From: Dolomedes plantarius
Lineage: Eukaryota > Arthropoda > Arachnida > Araneae > Dolomedidae
DNA length: 64,000 bases
Assembly (NCBI GenBank): GCA_907164885.2
Contig: OU015490.1
Span: forward strand, 241,498,449 to 241,562,448
Direction of reading: 5' to 3'
Part shown: positions 12,151-24,185 of the stretch, piece after piece
Layout: every line of letters starts with the position of its first letter
Numbering within the stretch: position 1 is the stretch's first letter
Made by a program: the position numbers and the translations under genes
The notes under the pieces: generated by a model
The model's input: only the letters and a program-made list of their open reading frames with translations
Told to the model about the DNA's origin: nothing
The model's database searches: none

Positions 12151-12443
12151 TTTTCTTGCTTTTGATAACGTCCCTAGGAGCTGACGACATTATTACACCT
12201 CAGTCCGGTGCACATATGAATACAAGGAAATAGAGACACAAATCACAGAAGAATTTTTATTAACAAACGATGACACCGGCGATGGACGATGGATTGCAGC
12301 TCCCCTTTCTTGACGAGGCTCCTTTTGCAGGACGAAGACTGACCGGTTCCCCAGAATACAACCAAGTCTTATGCGGGAATCGAACCCGTGTCCCCGGCGT
12401 GGCAGGCTGATGCCTTGACCATTTAGCCATTGGGCGACTGTGT
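12151..12443 (-). repeat. tRNA-derived SINE with 11-bp target duplication
   Basis: On the - strand the head reads as a tRNA-like sequence: A-box ATGGCTAAATGGTCAAGGC, an anticodon-like CTGCCACGC, and B-box GGGTTCGATTCCC, then an unrelated body. It is flanked by identical GTTTTACCTTT (12,140-12,150 and 12,444-12,454). The head resembles tRNA-Gly in its anticodon region, but the acceptor stem does not pair, so this is not called as a tRNA gene. Confidence 0.75.
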
Positions 12444-13281
12444 GTTTTACCTTTACTTGTACCATCGAAGCTTTTGTTTTCCCCACTTTCTATTTTCCTT
12501 TCTACTTTCGTTTTTTTACTGATCACTGAAGTTTTATGCATTGCTATATCATCCTACAGTGGAGGGCCCGGCCCATGTACTGTAGTTACCACTACTCTTC
12601 CTGAAGCTCCTGAAGGCTGATGCATCGGGCATTTTGTTGTCCACTGTCGTCAACTGAAGGGACCATTTTGATCTGGTGTATATAGAAGCATTCCTTTGGG
12701 TCTTTTCTTAAATTACCTCATTTGGTGAAAATTTATACATTGAATTGGGTTTTTACAGCTCACTGCCACTGGAAATTTTAATCTATATACTTCTCTCCAT
12801 CCTCAAATGGAAAATATATCTCCAGAAAAGTTCATAACGCATAAATTGTTCACTAACAGAACTTTCCCTCTAAATTAAACATTTGCATGTGTCATTGCAA
12901 CGTATTAGCTTAGAAAGGCAGATTATAGAAGTTGTAAATTAGCCACATCGATAATTTGTAAACTGGTTTTGAAACAGCAACAAAGCTATTATATGTGTTT
13001 TGGCATGCACTGGAAGCGAAATGAAAGCTCATGATTCAGCCTAGATATTTTTGAGCTGTATTGATTCTAATCTTTCCTCTCGGAACGATTGTAATCAAGT
13101 CCAAAACATCCTGATTCCGAAATGGTCACGAAATGGGGATTAAAAAGCTTCTGAAAATCGTGAAGTATACATTCTTTGTAGTGAGCTGAGCCACTTAAAA
13201 TTTCAATCTACGTAAGTTCTTTCAGTCTAAAGCTTATGTTGAACGTTTTTTTTTTTTTACCATACAAAATGCAGAGACTCC

Positions 13282-13440
13282 TGAGAATAACCGAATGGCT
13301 AGAGCAGTGGTATTCGACTCTAGAATCTATGGGTTCAAGTCTCACTATAGACATGAATATTTGTCGTCATTCGGAATTAGCTTTGAACTGTAAATATCGG
13401 TCTAATTAATCCTCTTGGGGTAAAATATCATCGAAGAGCT
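13282..13440 (+). repeat. tRNA-derived SINE (family A), copy 2
   Basis: Head ATAACCGAATGGCTAGAGC, B-box GGGTTCAAGTCTC, and core GTCATTCGGAATTAGC followed by CGGTCTAATTAATCCTC match the copies at 4,295-4,468 and 21,930-22,234. Diverged; ends approximate. Confidence 0.7.
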
Positions 13441-15410
13441 CTAAGACCATAGCATTATGGAGTCAATCATAATGCACAGACAACACTTTCGCTCTGCATT
13501 TTCATGTGTTTCTGTCAGTGGAAAAGTCACTACTTTTTCGGGAAAATTGGTAAACGCGCCAAAACAATTAAGAGAATATGAAATTAAATATAAAATTTTA
13601 TTGTCACTAGTGACACATGGCATAAAATTCTGGGAGACTAAGTGTTGAGAACTTCTTACTCTGGTTAGTAGACTCATTTTCACAAGTTACTTTTGAGACT
13701 GAAGATAAATTGAACATGTAACCAATTGCACATCTACGGTAACTTCAGCTTAACTTTTTTTTTTCAACAGCAACAAATGCTTTAGTGTCTTACTCTCATT
13801 TGAATTTAATAACTCTGAAAAAAGATAAATGATCATAAACAAGTGCTTATACACAAAATCTATGCTACTGCTATAAAAGTAGGCAAGACATCGAATGGCT
13901 ATTATAAAAAATTCCAATCAATATTCAAATTTTGAATAGTTTAAATATGCTCACAGTTTTATTACTAAACCCTTAATACTTGGGCAATATATCCGCATAT
14001 TTTTCCACCAGCACATTAACTATACACATAATTTCCTCAAAAAATGAACATTACTATTTAAGAGAGAAAACGGAAATTTAATATTTATTCTTTAAGTTTG
14101 ACGAAATGTATCCAAATTAAACTTATAATAAGGATGTGATATCGTTTAGAACAAATTAAGGGATGAGGTACGGACTTTTTTTTTCTTATCACAAATATAA
14201 TTCGACCGTTTCCTATTATCACTCAAGAACGTTGGGCATCGAACACACCACTCAATCTTTGCTTTTCCTGTTGATGACTGACAGAGTTAGCTGAAATTGC
14301 AAAATAATTTTCCTGATCGCTCTGAATGTGGATCGCATGGACGTTTGAGTATTGATACAATGGTACTGTCATATCTCACCTCAAGAAGAATAATGTCGCA
14401 ACTCAAAACAAGTTGTTTTTCAAAAAATGGGAAAACAAAGTTGCAATTTGCTTTTGTTTGTATATAAAGAATACGCAAAATGTTGAACTGTTATCTGCCC
14501 AGCATTTGATTAGATTACAGGCATGGGTTTCTAATAATAATAACAATATCTTAAGAGTACAAAAAGTATATTAAACTCAAAAACAGTTGATTTTCGAGTT
14601 GTGATATTGTTCTTTTAGGGATGCGATATAATCATATTCAAAACGAGTTACCGACAAGTATTTTGACCATGCCAACACAAATGCAAACCTTACGCACTAT
14701 TGCAGAGGAAACTTTCTCAAAATCTGTCAAGATATTTGACATTTCTGACATCTGCAAATTCATTTCATCAGGCATGCCTTACATTGGTCCTATAGAGCAA
14801 AATGATTTCTCGACGCGCTGAATTACAGTGAACCACGGAATGTATTCAATCCTGTCACTTACTCAATATCTGATTTTTGCTTACAACTGTTAGAATACAG
14901 CTGTTTTAGCATGAATTTTATTCAGCTGCAAACGTTACGCACATTGGGTTAAGAGACGCAGAAGAGATTTGATTTTAGACAAATGATTGAAGATTTTAGA
15001 TTATTAAGAAGATAAGGTGATGGGTTTGAGGAGTACCTAGCGCGACGGAACGGGCCCCACTTTAACCTCCAATAGAAATTGAAAGAATCGGAAATGAAAA
15101 TTTCGAAGCTAAAATTAGCTGAGCCAAAAACATTAATTTTGAGGCGAACGGCAGGTTTCGCGAGCAAGTCGCTCAGAATGCCTTCGCAGGAGATAATCCC
15201 CCCTTCAGAGCTGGGGGAAACCCATCGTAATGCTATCAGCTCAAGTTCTAACTGCTGTACCTTAACTTACCTAAGAGAAGTATAATTTTCGAGATGCAGA
15301 GAGTTCGTAGAATGTCGGCATATAAACGGGAGACGGGGGGATATCAGAGACATCAGTAAACAAAATAGAAGGTGAAATAGGAAAGGATAAATTTCAAATT
15401 ATTAGTTTTG
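13441..15410. other. Stretch without a confident gene
   Basis: One open frame, 14,621-14,821 (+), follows an acceptor-like TTGTTCTTTTAG at 14,618 and encodes LPTSILTMPTQMQTL and a helical stretch before a stop. It could be a small terminal exon, but there is no partner exon or family match. The rest is AT-rich non-coding sequence. Confidence 0.25.
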
Positions 15411-15490
15411 AGCATAGGCGTACTTGAAAATACATTAAAACGTTAATAGAAATTCAGTTAAAATCGGAAAATTGTAGAAAACTTTAAAGA
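15411..15490 (-). repeat. Dispersed repeat end, copy 1
   Basis: Reverse-complemented, this 80-bp stretch matches 50,930-51,005 (shared TTTTCCGATTTTAACTGAA and TCTATTAACGT). Here it ends in ...CGCCTATGC; the second copy continues through a G/C-rich block to ...CTACACCTATG. These are probably related ends of one element family. Confidence 0.55.
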
Positions 15491-15622
15491 AAGTTGGTTT
15501 TCTTTTCGCTTTTTCAAACTATGAAATTGAAGATTCCGATTATGTCTTCAGCCTTAACAGTTTTTTTTAACAATGATATGATCCTTAGAATAAATTCGAT
15601 GCTATATATTTTTTCTCATTTT

Positions 15623-15625
<3 letters not shown>

Positions 15626-15678
<53 letters not shown>
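15626..15678. repeat. (TA)n microsatellite
   Basis: An uninterrupted TA dinucleotide run. A run of C followed by about 20 A lies nearby at 15,821-15,847. Confidence 0.95.
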
Positions 15679-15680
<2 letters not shown>

Positions 15681-15847
15681 TATTGCATAACTTTTGAATA
15701 CTACTCAAACATCATTTCAATTGTTATTTAATTTTTAAAAAATCATAGTATTTCATATTTTAAGGACAGTCCGGCAGTCAATACGCGGAGAAGGGCCCTA
15801 ACTGAATTCAGTTAGTGCCCCCCCCCCCAAAAAAAAAAAAAAAAAAA

Positions 15848-16849
15848 CTTAGAAGCATGCTACGCCTTGGTTTTGAGTAACAGATTTCTACATTTGATGT
15901 AATTTTAACCATTCAAGCGAGGTCAAAATTGTTCCACTTTTTCTGATAGTTTCGGTAGATCACCCTATTACCACGTCACATGTTTTTTTTTTAAGTATCT
16001 CAATAGGCCAGAAACCATTTTCCCGTCGAAAAAAATTATATATTTGGATAGAGGGAGATGCTATTTCCTCAACTACGTTTATAATATTGCTTCTAGGAAA
16101 TGTTTTACCTGTTCATTACCAGCATTTTTGTTAAACGCGATAGTCGCATTTCCCACAAGTTGTAAGTTAATGTATAAAAACGGTTCCTTTCTCTCCACTC
16201 TTTTTTTCCTTTGTTATTGAATTATTTGACAGGTGATTTTGAACAGAAAAATATATAAAATCACTCGCAGCCAGAGATTTAAAAATACTGTGATAATTAA
16301 AAATTTACTGCACGAACTGACCATGTATTTCTTATCGAAATCCATGTCAAAGTTTTGCTTACAACAGGATCTAACCTGAAAAAAAAAGGATTTATAATAG
16401 TAGCCATAGAATTTGATTTCCAGAACTTATTTCATTAGACTTTTTTTTACAGCCAAATAAAGAAAATTTCAGGCTTATTTTAAAAATTGAAAAAAAATTC
16501 CCCTTGATAATTTTACTTGTTTATTTCTAGTCTCTCATATTATAAATCTTAGTTTTCCTTGTATTTTGTTTATCTACAATAACTGTTATAGAGAATAATG
16601 CATTTGCAAACTACATTATTAAACATGTCATGAAAGCTTCCAATCTTGTTTGGAGCTCTTAAAATTAAATTATAAATCCGCTGACCTTTTATTGAAGATC
16701 ATATTCTTTTAAGTAATACGAAGAATTGTCAATAACACTAAAAAAATAAATTAAGATTTATTGTAAAAATTACTTTACACAATGTTTTAACACCACTTAT
16801 AGCAGACATTTCACTAAAAATTCAATTTCCTTTCTTTACAAGTACAACG
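15848..16849. other. Non-coding stretch
   Basis: AT-rich, no recognised feature. Confidence 0.4.
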
Positions 16850-17145
16850 TTAACTGGAAATAAAAGAAAAACACGTAAATACATCAATAATATTAAAACT
16901 GCCTAGATTTGGAGTAAAGTCTTGTAAAGGAGCAATGCTGACTTGTAAAGCTTCAAAGAGATCATTTTTGAAGGCATAGCAACATATACCCAAGCTTGAC
17001 GCAAGGAATAGAGTGCCTGTACACATGCAGAAAGGATCCATGCCGTTGCTTCCAAATTTATCAGATATCACGAAGAACAGCATGCCTGTCACCAGTAGAA
17101 AGAGTGATATGATCATCGACATGGGATCAAGCTTCATTGCTCGGT
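16850..17145 (-). CDS. Candidate exon with two membrane segments
   Basis: An acceptor (TTTCTTTCTTCCAAACAG) precedes an open frame starting DRAMKLDPMSM and ending at a stop at 16,850, about 98 residues. Two hydrophobic segments are visible: MIISLFLLVTGMLFFVI and FCMCTGTLFLASSLGICCYAF. The exon may end earlier at an internal donor; the candidates (for example GTATTT after ATTGAT) do not give the phase needed to join the 9,695-10,647 exon, and the one that does is weak. So it may be a separate gene's last exon or an upstream exon of the same gene. Family not recognised. Confidence 0.45.
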
Positions 17146-17237
17146 CTGTTTGGAAGAAAGAAATAAAATGCACAAGTAATAAATTTTCTATATATTATTT
17201 ATAATAGGCAATGAAGTTAAGGTAAAATGTATATAGC

Positions 17238-17239
<2 letters not shown>

Positions 17240-17298
<59 letters not shown>
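17240..17298. repeat. (TA)n microsatellite
   Basis: A long TA run that provides the TA target of the element starting at 17,299. Confidence 0.95.
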
Positions 17299-17301
<3 letters not shown>

Positions 17302-18399
17302 TAACCACCGCTTATAGTGATCAGTGGTTATAAGAATCAACCGTTTATAAGAATCAATATCGCAAAAACAAAAACAAATGTATTATTTCCATGTTAAAAT
17401 TTCCGCTTTAAAGAATCAATCCACCGGTTATAAGAATCAGTTTGCAATCTTCGCCTTCCTTTCATTTTTCCAAAAAATGTCACTTGAACTCTCAAAAGGT
17501 ACGAAATTCTTTCTTAAGTTTTTGAAAAGAAAGATTGATAAAACTTTGGGGTGGAAAACAGTGGTAAAATACATTCCTTTAGACATAACATAAGAGTTTC
17601 TCCTTATACGTTTTTGCTAAACACTGTCTTATTAGCTTTACCCAGGGGCATCTAACCCGCCCGGGTCCGATTTCACTTTTCTCCAGACAGGCACTCCTTT
17701 TTTCCCACCACTTACTTCCTGGTTGCGGATTTCTGGACCTTGAAACACATAAATCTTCCGCGAAGTGTCCACCATCACTTACGCAAACGGGACAGTGGAT
17801 TCAGCACTTCAAACCGTGAAACGTAAATGGATCCATTTTGCTGAATCAGATGAACCAGATGCTGAGTCAAATCGTGGTTTGATTCAGTATCAAACCGTGA
17901 AACGTAAGCTATAAAGTGAATCTTCGTCTGAGACTGTAATAAGCATACGTCTATAGTATTCACTTTAGTTTTCTAACAAAATTGCCAGTTAGTGTTAGTT
18001 AACTTTTTGATAGTCTAATTCAAATATGATAAAAACAAGGAAAACTCTTAGTGTTTCTGAAAAACAGAACTTGTTAATTAGATATGATGCTCTTCCAAAG
18101 TGTAGTCAAAGAGAAGCTGCCTCTTGTTGATTTTATAATCATGTGTTGTTACTTATAGTTCTAGAAATTGAGTTTTTTAAAATTATAAAAAATAATTTTA
18201 ATAAATGATAAATAACGTAAATTAAAGAGTATTTAATGGTAAATTATGTATATATGTGCCTGTGTGTTTATATATATGTACAAGTATATATTTGTGTATG
18301 TGTGCCTGTCCAAAGGAAAGTTTCGGTTATAAGAATCAACCGCTTATAAGAATCAAAAACAGTAATAACAAACGTGATTCTTATAAGCGGAAATCACTG
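17299..18399 (+). mobile_element. Tigger/pogo-like element, decayed
   Basis: Ends CAGTAACCACCGCTTATAG and (reverse complement) CAGTGATTTCCGCTTATAAG sit between TA dinucleotides. Subterminal TTATAAGAATCA motifs occur at least three times on the left and three on the right, in both orientations. A short frame from 18,026 (MIKTRKTLSVSEKQNLLIRY.., then QREAA and a stop) resembles the CENP-B/pogo N-terminal helix-turn-helix. The DDE catalytic domain is absent, so it is non-autonomous. Confidence 0.72.
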
Positions 18400-18401
18400 T
18401 A

Positions 18402-19523
18402 TATATATTTATATTAACAACCAAAGAACGTTTCATTCAACAAAATGATATATTAAGTGACCTCTGGGTTTACTGCTAAACTGAGGTCCAAATAGGCTAT
18501 TCGGCTTGTTGCAAATATTACTTCTCGTATTGATATCTGGGTGGCGCACTCCTTCACGAGATATCTACGCTTATGCCGCATTTAAACATTCGCGATCGTG
18601 CTGCCTGCAAGACATTCGCGAGACATTAGTCCCGCTCCTGTATCGACGCGAATGACCGTTCTCACATTCACTGCTAAATTGTATAACCTTATAATATATT
18701 ATAGCCTCGTATGTTCCAAGACGTTGCATTAGTTTAATCTTCTGGAAAACATGCAAACACAATTTAGGCGACGAACGAAAAAATGCTTAATGAATAAACG
18801 TGAAAAATATGATAATCCTCGTTCGTTTAATTTTAAGTAGAAAGAGAGGTTTATTAAGAAACTCATGTACATTCAGTCATTTTTCACAGTAACGTCAATA
18901 CTCCAAATAACGAAATTTTGAGGGTTTAACTTTAGAACAGGCCTGTCAAAACCGTGGTCCTGGACAACTAGTATTGTGACCCCACAAGATCCTATATTCT
19001 ACATGACTATCTTTCCATAGAAAAATATTTTTAGCTTCACAATGGCGCTTTATGCATGTCATCGCTGTTTGGCGCTATTTTCATTTGCGAATAACTATTT
19101 TTAAAAGATGAGGCATGCGAAGAGTAAAATAAGATGAAAATTTTCGGATGAGCATCTTTAGCATCTACTTGAAACACTTCCAACCACTTGAAGAATCGTA
19201 CCAGTTCCAATAGTTTCACAAAAACAAGATCAAATATCCCACTAATTTTATGTTGCCTTCATATTTTTTAAATGTCATTATAAAAAAGTAAAATTAAATT
19301 AAAAGAAGCTTTGATATTTATATACATTAAGGTATACGTGCACCTTTGGGGGCAATATTTTGAAATTTTTGAATTTTGTCTAATTTTTTATAATGACATG
19401 CCAGTTAAAACTTGGGAAAATGTATAAAAAATTAGCTGTTACATTAAAGTATATTTTTCAGGGGGCAAAAGGGAAAAATGGATGAAAATTTGGTATTTTC
19501 ACAAAATATAACTCAAAAATAAA
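18402..19523. other. Non-coding stretch
   Basis: AT-rich sequence with no recognised gene or repeat boundary. Confidence 0.4.
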
Positions 19524-19525
19524 TA

Positions 19526-20078
19526 CAGGGTGTCCCCGAGCTCAAGGCATCCAAAAGTTATGATTCCTTTTTACGGAACTACCCATTAAAATTTTTAAAA
19601 TATGTTTAAATAGAAAGAACATCTCACGAAGTTTTAATATCAATCATAGGTTTCTATCATAGATTTCGATGTGTGACCTTTTCTAGCACGACTAACGTCT
19701 AAATGGTAATCCAGTTCTCTCCAACTGTTTCGTAGCATATCAGGCGTTATTACACTTTTTTTGCTGGGGTATTCATTAAATTCGTTGTGTACACACAAAA
19801 AAAGTTGAGAGTGAGTTGAAGAATCGTGCCATTCAAGCAATTCGTGTAAAAACGCCCCATATGCTACGAAACACTTTGAGAGAACTGGATTACAATTTAG
19901 ACGTTATTCGTGCTCCAAAAAGGTGCACACATCGAAATCTGTGATACTATGATCGAAGTCTGATTGAAATTGAAACTTGGTGAGATGTTCTTTCTATTTA
20001 AATATTTTTTTAAAGTCTAATGGGTTGTTCCGCAAAAATAAGTCATGACTTTTGGATACCTTTTGCCCGGATACCCTG
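19526..20078. mobile_element. TA-flanked fold-back element
   Basis: Ends CAGGGTGTCCCCGAGC and (reverse complement) CAGGGTATCCGGGCAAAAG are flanked by TA. Both halves also match one another in reverse through most of the length: ATCCAGTTCTCTCCAACTG near 19,710 and GAGAGAACTGGATTACAAT near 19,878. Both arms carry a fragment like (R)ELDYxLDV.RA, resembling a mariner/IS630-type coding remnant, so the element may be a head-to-head duplication of a transposon fragment. Confidence 0.7.
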
Positions 20079-20080
20079 TA

Positions 20081-20787
20081 TATTACCCTTTTATAAATTA
20101 GAGAACGAAGATAACTTTCCCAAGATAAACAGAGTATAATCCTTAGAATACTCTAATATCTCAGTTTCTGTAGCAGTTAAAGTACTGATGTACAGATAAA
20201 TCACTTAAAATTCACTGTCACTTGCAATCCATACCTATGTAAACAAAAGAACTGATCTACAATCATGAGCATAGCCTATTCCCTTTATAAACATTTATAG
20301 ATAAAGTATGCAAATTTTTAAGGCCTTTTAAGAGTCGCTTTTTGTTATAGGAAGTTTTTGCATACAGAGAAACGATGAAAAAATTAATTTTGAGAAAACG
20401 CTAAAAATTACTTTGTAACACGTTTCTTACTTTAAAAATAATTATTTTTGGTACTAAAATCCACCAGTTTTATAAATTTAAACAAAATAGAAAGATAAAA
20501 GATTAGGCTAATGTTATTGCAAAAAAAATAAAAGAAAAAAATAGATATTTTGACCGAAAATTCCATTTTAAAGAGGTGTATGGATACCTAAAGTGTCTTA
20601 CATATTTTATTTGCGGTCCCGATACAATTCCTTTTCCCTCAATGAGCCCCAGACAATCCAAAAGGTTAGACACCCATGCTTTAGATATATTTAAACTTTT
20701 TGTGTGTTGAGGGGGGGGGGGGGTAGGATTTATCATTTGTAACCTCACCTTCGTAGTACCACTGCTTCTCTTTTATTTATATATTTA
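20081..20787. other. Non-coding stretch
   Basis: AT-rich sequence with a run of twelve G near 20,711-20,722. No gene recognised. Confidence 0.4.
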
Positions 20788-21153
20788 TAGAGGAGAAGGT
20801 GGGATTATGGACCCCCTTTTGTTTTTGGCTCACTGTGGTCATACCAAAGACTGATTTTCATATTTTGGGGCTCTTACCTCTTCCATAACTCATCATATAA
20901 ACATACTTAAGTGGATTTGCCTTTAAATCAAATTTTAAGATGTATACATTCACATAAGTGAAAAAAGTCAAAACTTGCAAGTGATCCAAAGTGGAGGGTA
21001 ATATGGACCCCCACCTTTTTTCCAAAAAACTCATTTATCTATTTATTAAACAGCGAGAAACAAAAGAGAAAAGTTTTCAAATGAAAAAGGAGAAAGATGA
21101 TAATATATTATTAAACAGCTGGATCATGAAATATTATCTACATTAAAAAAACT

Positions 21154-22480
21154 TCAATTTTGGCGACAAAACTCACAAATATAAGACTCATCTTCGGCTC
21201 CGTTGCAAACAGAATGAGTCCAGTGTAGGCTCATCACACAACGAATCCAAAGTTCTCATGTGTTATCTTTGAATGCACCTTCACAGAAGATACGCGATGC
21301 TTCTTGCTGGTCTGGGCCATCTCTGTAAACATATGGGTTTGTATCCACCCAGAGGGTTGAACTCTTCCAATTGCTCCGGATGGGACTCCATTCATAAGAT
21401 GATCCGTTAAGATTTTACGAGGAAATATCATCATTGGGGAAAATATGTTCCCCCGGGACTCGTGCAGCAAACCATAGTTACCAAAGAACCACGTTCAGCT
21501 GTAGTCAGAGCTCTCACCTGACGTTTTCTCTTCAACCCAATGACTTTGGAAACTTTTGACCTGACCACACTTAAACCAGTCTCATCTACATTGAAGATTG
21601 CGGAAATGATTCCCGGGACACAAGCCTTCCAGCAAATAGAAATAACCCAGCCACCTGCTTACGTGTGAATCCTTCTGCACTTGCATATGACGTCCCTGTA
21701 CGTTTTCTGATCGAAATATGTCTGACGAGTGAGAAATCGGTTTAGCCAGTCTCTCCCTGCTTCATTTGTGAAAGTGTGGGAGATATTATTGCGTACAGCC
21801 AACTGGAACGCCAATTTCCTCACATCTTGACGAGTGAGACCGTGAAATACTGACTCCATCTCTAGTAAATAGGCCTCTAACTCTTTTTCAGTGTAATCTG
21901 GTAAAACAGGCTTCCTCCCTAGTTTTTGTGCCACTTGATGGCCGAATGGCTAGGGCTGTAGTTCCGACATAGTACCCACATTTCGTTACGAAGTGTAGTA
22001 CCCACGGTGTAGTGTAGTACCCACAGTGTAGTACCCACAGTGAGTTACGAAGTGTAGTACCCACCTTTCGGTACGAAGTGTAGTACCCACATTTCGTTCC
22101 GATACTGTGGGTTCGAGTCCCACTGATGGCATGGATGTTTGTAGCCGTTCGGAATCGGCTTTAAACTGTATGTCCCGGTCTAATTAGCCCTCGTATAACA
22201 AAAGTTGACCGTAGCGCTCCAAACCAAAACCAAACCCTAGTTTTTGTATAACCAAATCTGCTTCTGGCTTATCCACCTGTGAAGCCAATAATCTCAAAGT
22301 TATTCTTGATACACCAAACACTCTGGCAGCCTCCTTTAGTCCCATTTCTCCTCATCTTAGTTTCTGGATAACCTCAACCATCTTCACTCTATCCCAAATT
22401 CTGCGCACTACAGCGTCCTTGCTAGCGGGAGATTTCTTCTCAACTTTATTTCTTAGCTTCCAGAATAACCGAAAAGGATT
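21154..22480 (-). pseudogene. pogo-family transposase with PHD-like tail, broken
   Basis: On the - strand the pieces are, in order: a psq-type helix-turn-helix (..MVEVIQKLR, stop, GLKEAARVFGVSRITLRL), the SINE, a CENP-B-type DNA-binding domain (LGRKPVLPDYTEKELEAYLL.., WLNRFLTRQ), the first catalytic aspartate in FNVDETGL, then HIFSPMMIFPR and SGWIQTHMF. Afterwards the frame is lost and the second and third catalytic acidic residues are not seen. A C-terminal PHD-like zinc motif (CVMSLHWTHSVC..YICEFC) ends at 21,154. Stops, a deletion and the SINE make it inactive. Confidence 0.8.
21930..22234 (+). repeat. tRNA-derived SINE (family A), copy 3, with expanded interval
   Basis: Inserted in the pogo coding region with a 13-bp target duplication CCCTAGTTTTTGT (21,917-21,929 and 22,235-22,247). 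Head GATGGCCGAATGGCTAGGGC, B-box GGGTTCGAGTCCC near 22,109, core TAGCCGTTCGGAATCGGC, and tail CCAAACCAAAACC. Between A and B boxes lies an extra array of about 130 bp (21,966-22,100) built from six AGTACCCAC or GTACCCAC units and interspersed TTACGAAGTG-like units, absent from the two other copies. Confidence 0.88.
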
Positions 22481-22992
22481 ACAAAACATGAAAATAAAAT
22501 GGTATCACAATGAAATCATCTGTGGAATCGCATTTTCTTACGGAAACATTATTACATCATCGAAACCGGTTTTTGATAATATGGACCCGGGTCCATAATA
22601 CCAGCACCCATGGGGTCCATATTTCAAACATCGCCATCTTTGAAACAAACTCGTATTTCACATTATGAATTACATCGAATTTAATTTCGAACTAGCTCAA
22701 AAGGAAATTCATGTCGTGTAGAATAAGGCGCAGGAATCAGTTTTTACAAAACATAGCAGAAGATATAAAATATTCACTTTTACTTTCCTCAGAAAAAGTT
22801 TGAAAACTCGAAAAACAAACAATTGGCCACAGATCGACATTCGCGAGTGAACTGGGGTCAATGACCTTGACTATCCATTGCAGCTACCTAGGGACTCTAG
22901 ATCACAGCTATAATTAGTGGCTGCACCTGCGCATAGGGCAGATATTGAGGAGGTCCATAATAAATGCAGGGTCCATAATCCTATCTTATCTA

Positions 22993-23039
<47 letters not shown>
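22993..23039. repeat. (TA)n microsatellite
   Basis: TA dinucleotide run adjoining the right end of the pogo-like element. Confidence 0.9.
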
Positions 23040-23043
<4 letters not shown>

Positions 23044-24185
23044 ATAAAAAAACCTGGAACAAAATCTGTTTGTGCAAAATTCTACACATAGCTCGTTACA
23101 GGAAAAATATTTTTTCATAACTACATTCTACACACAATATATTGCAAAGGTATTTTTATATAGAGGGGAAGGGAAAGGAATTTCACGTGCCCACAGTTTT
23201 GTTACTAAAAGTCACGAAACTTTCCGTACATTAATGAAAATATAAATGCACAGACTGGATTTTGTTTGAGGGGGGGAAAGGGGTATTTTGCCCCAAATCC
23301 TTCCTCGTCGCATCCCTGAGCTAATGCACATATTAAATATAAATATTTTACTTTATTTTTATCCCCGAAAAGCTATAACAGTAAACGCTTGAAAAAATGA
23401 AAATAAAATATCTTTAAGAAAAGTTAAAGAGGACTATCTGGTAAATAAATGACATTCGGAATCATTAGGTAATACTCATTTAGTTCTAAACATCTAACAC
23501 TTTTCGTAAGCAATCCTCCTCGTGACGCAACTTAAAACATTTAGCTCTGGAAACATTGGAATGTACCACATACTATTGCAAATGTCTATACAGATTTTAA
23601 AGCTAGGAAGAGCTGTCAACAGAACGATCGTTAAGTACGTACGATATATGAACGTTGACAAACTTTTCCATCCGATAAAAAACTGCGGCAGTAATAAAGA
23701 ATATAAAAATATAAATCTGTTGCTCTGAGGCTAAAATAATTTGAATCAGTTTCCCAAATTTCATTTAAAAGAAAGCATTCTGCAAATCAACATTCAGTTT
23801 CACTTTTAAAAATCACTAAATAAAGCTATCACTGTTAGTAAATCAAATCAGAAACTCGAGCATTTTTTTTTCCTTTGCACCTTACCTTCGACACAGCGTT
23901 TCATCTTTACGCGTTTTCAAAATGAAGAATTGTCTAATGTTAAGTAATTTAGTCTTTTATGGGATCTAGCTTACTTAAAAATTAAAATTCATTCAAAACC
24001 TGTTATCAAGCAAACCAATGAAGTCGTATTGTAGCACAGAATTTAAGGTCCAACTCCGTTGATTGAAAAGTACAATTGCGCAGGGTACTTGATCAGAGCA
24101 CTTGGCTAGGCAGAGCATAAGAAAGTCAAGCTCTATAATCTCTTCCAACCAATTAAATTGAGTTGCAACAATGACGTAGAAATAA
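23040..24185. other. Non-coding stretch
   Basis: AT-rich. The open frame 23,522-23,728 (+) shows no known domain or splice context. Confidence 0.35.

Larger units (their letters stand above)
20790..22990 (-). mobile_element. pogo-like DNA transposon, interrupted
   Basis: Outer ends share GGATTATGGACCC in inverted orientation and are flanked by TA. TATGGACCC recurs subterminally near 21,000, 22,578 and 22,615. The - strand carries a pogo-family transposase pseudogene (21,154 to about 22,480), which is split by a SINE at 21,930-22,234. Exact ends are inferred from TA and the alignment of the two termini. Confidence 0.68.

Noticed and set aside
12370..12440. tRNA-Gly-like gene on the - strand
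   Set aside because: The A box, B box and anticodon-like region are good, but the acceptor stem does not pair and the segment lies within a SINE flanked by target duplications.
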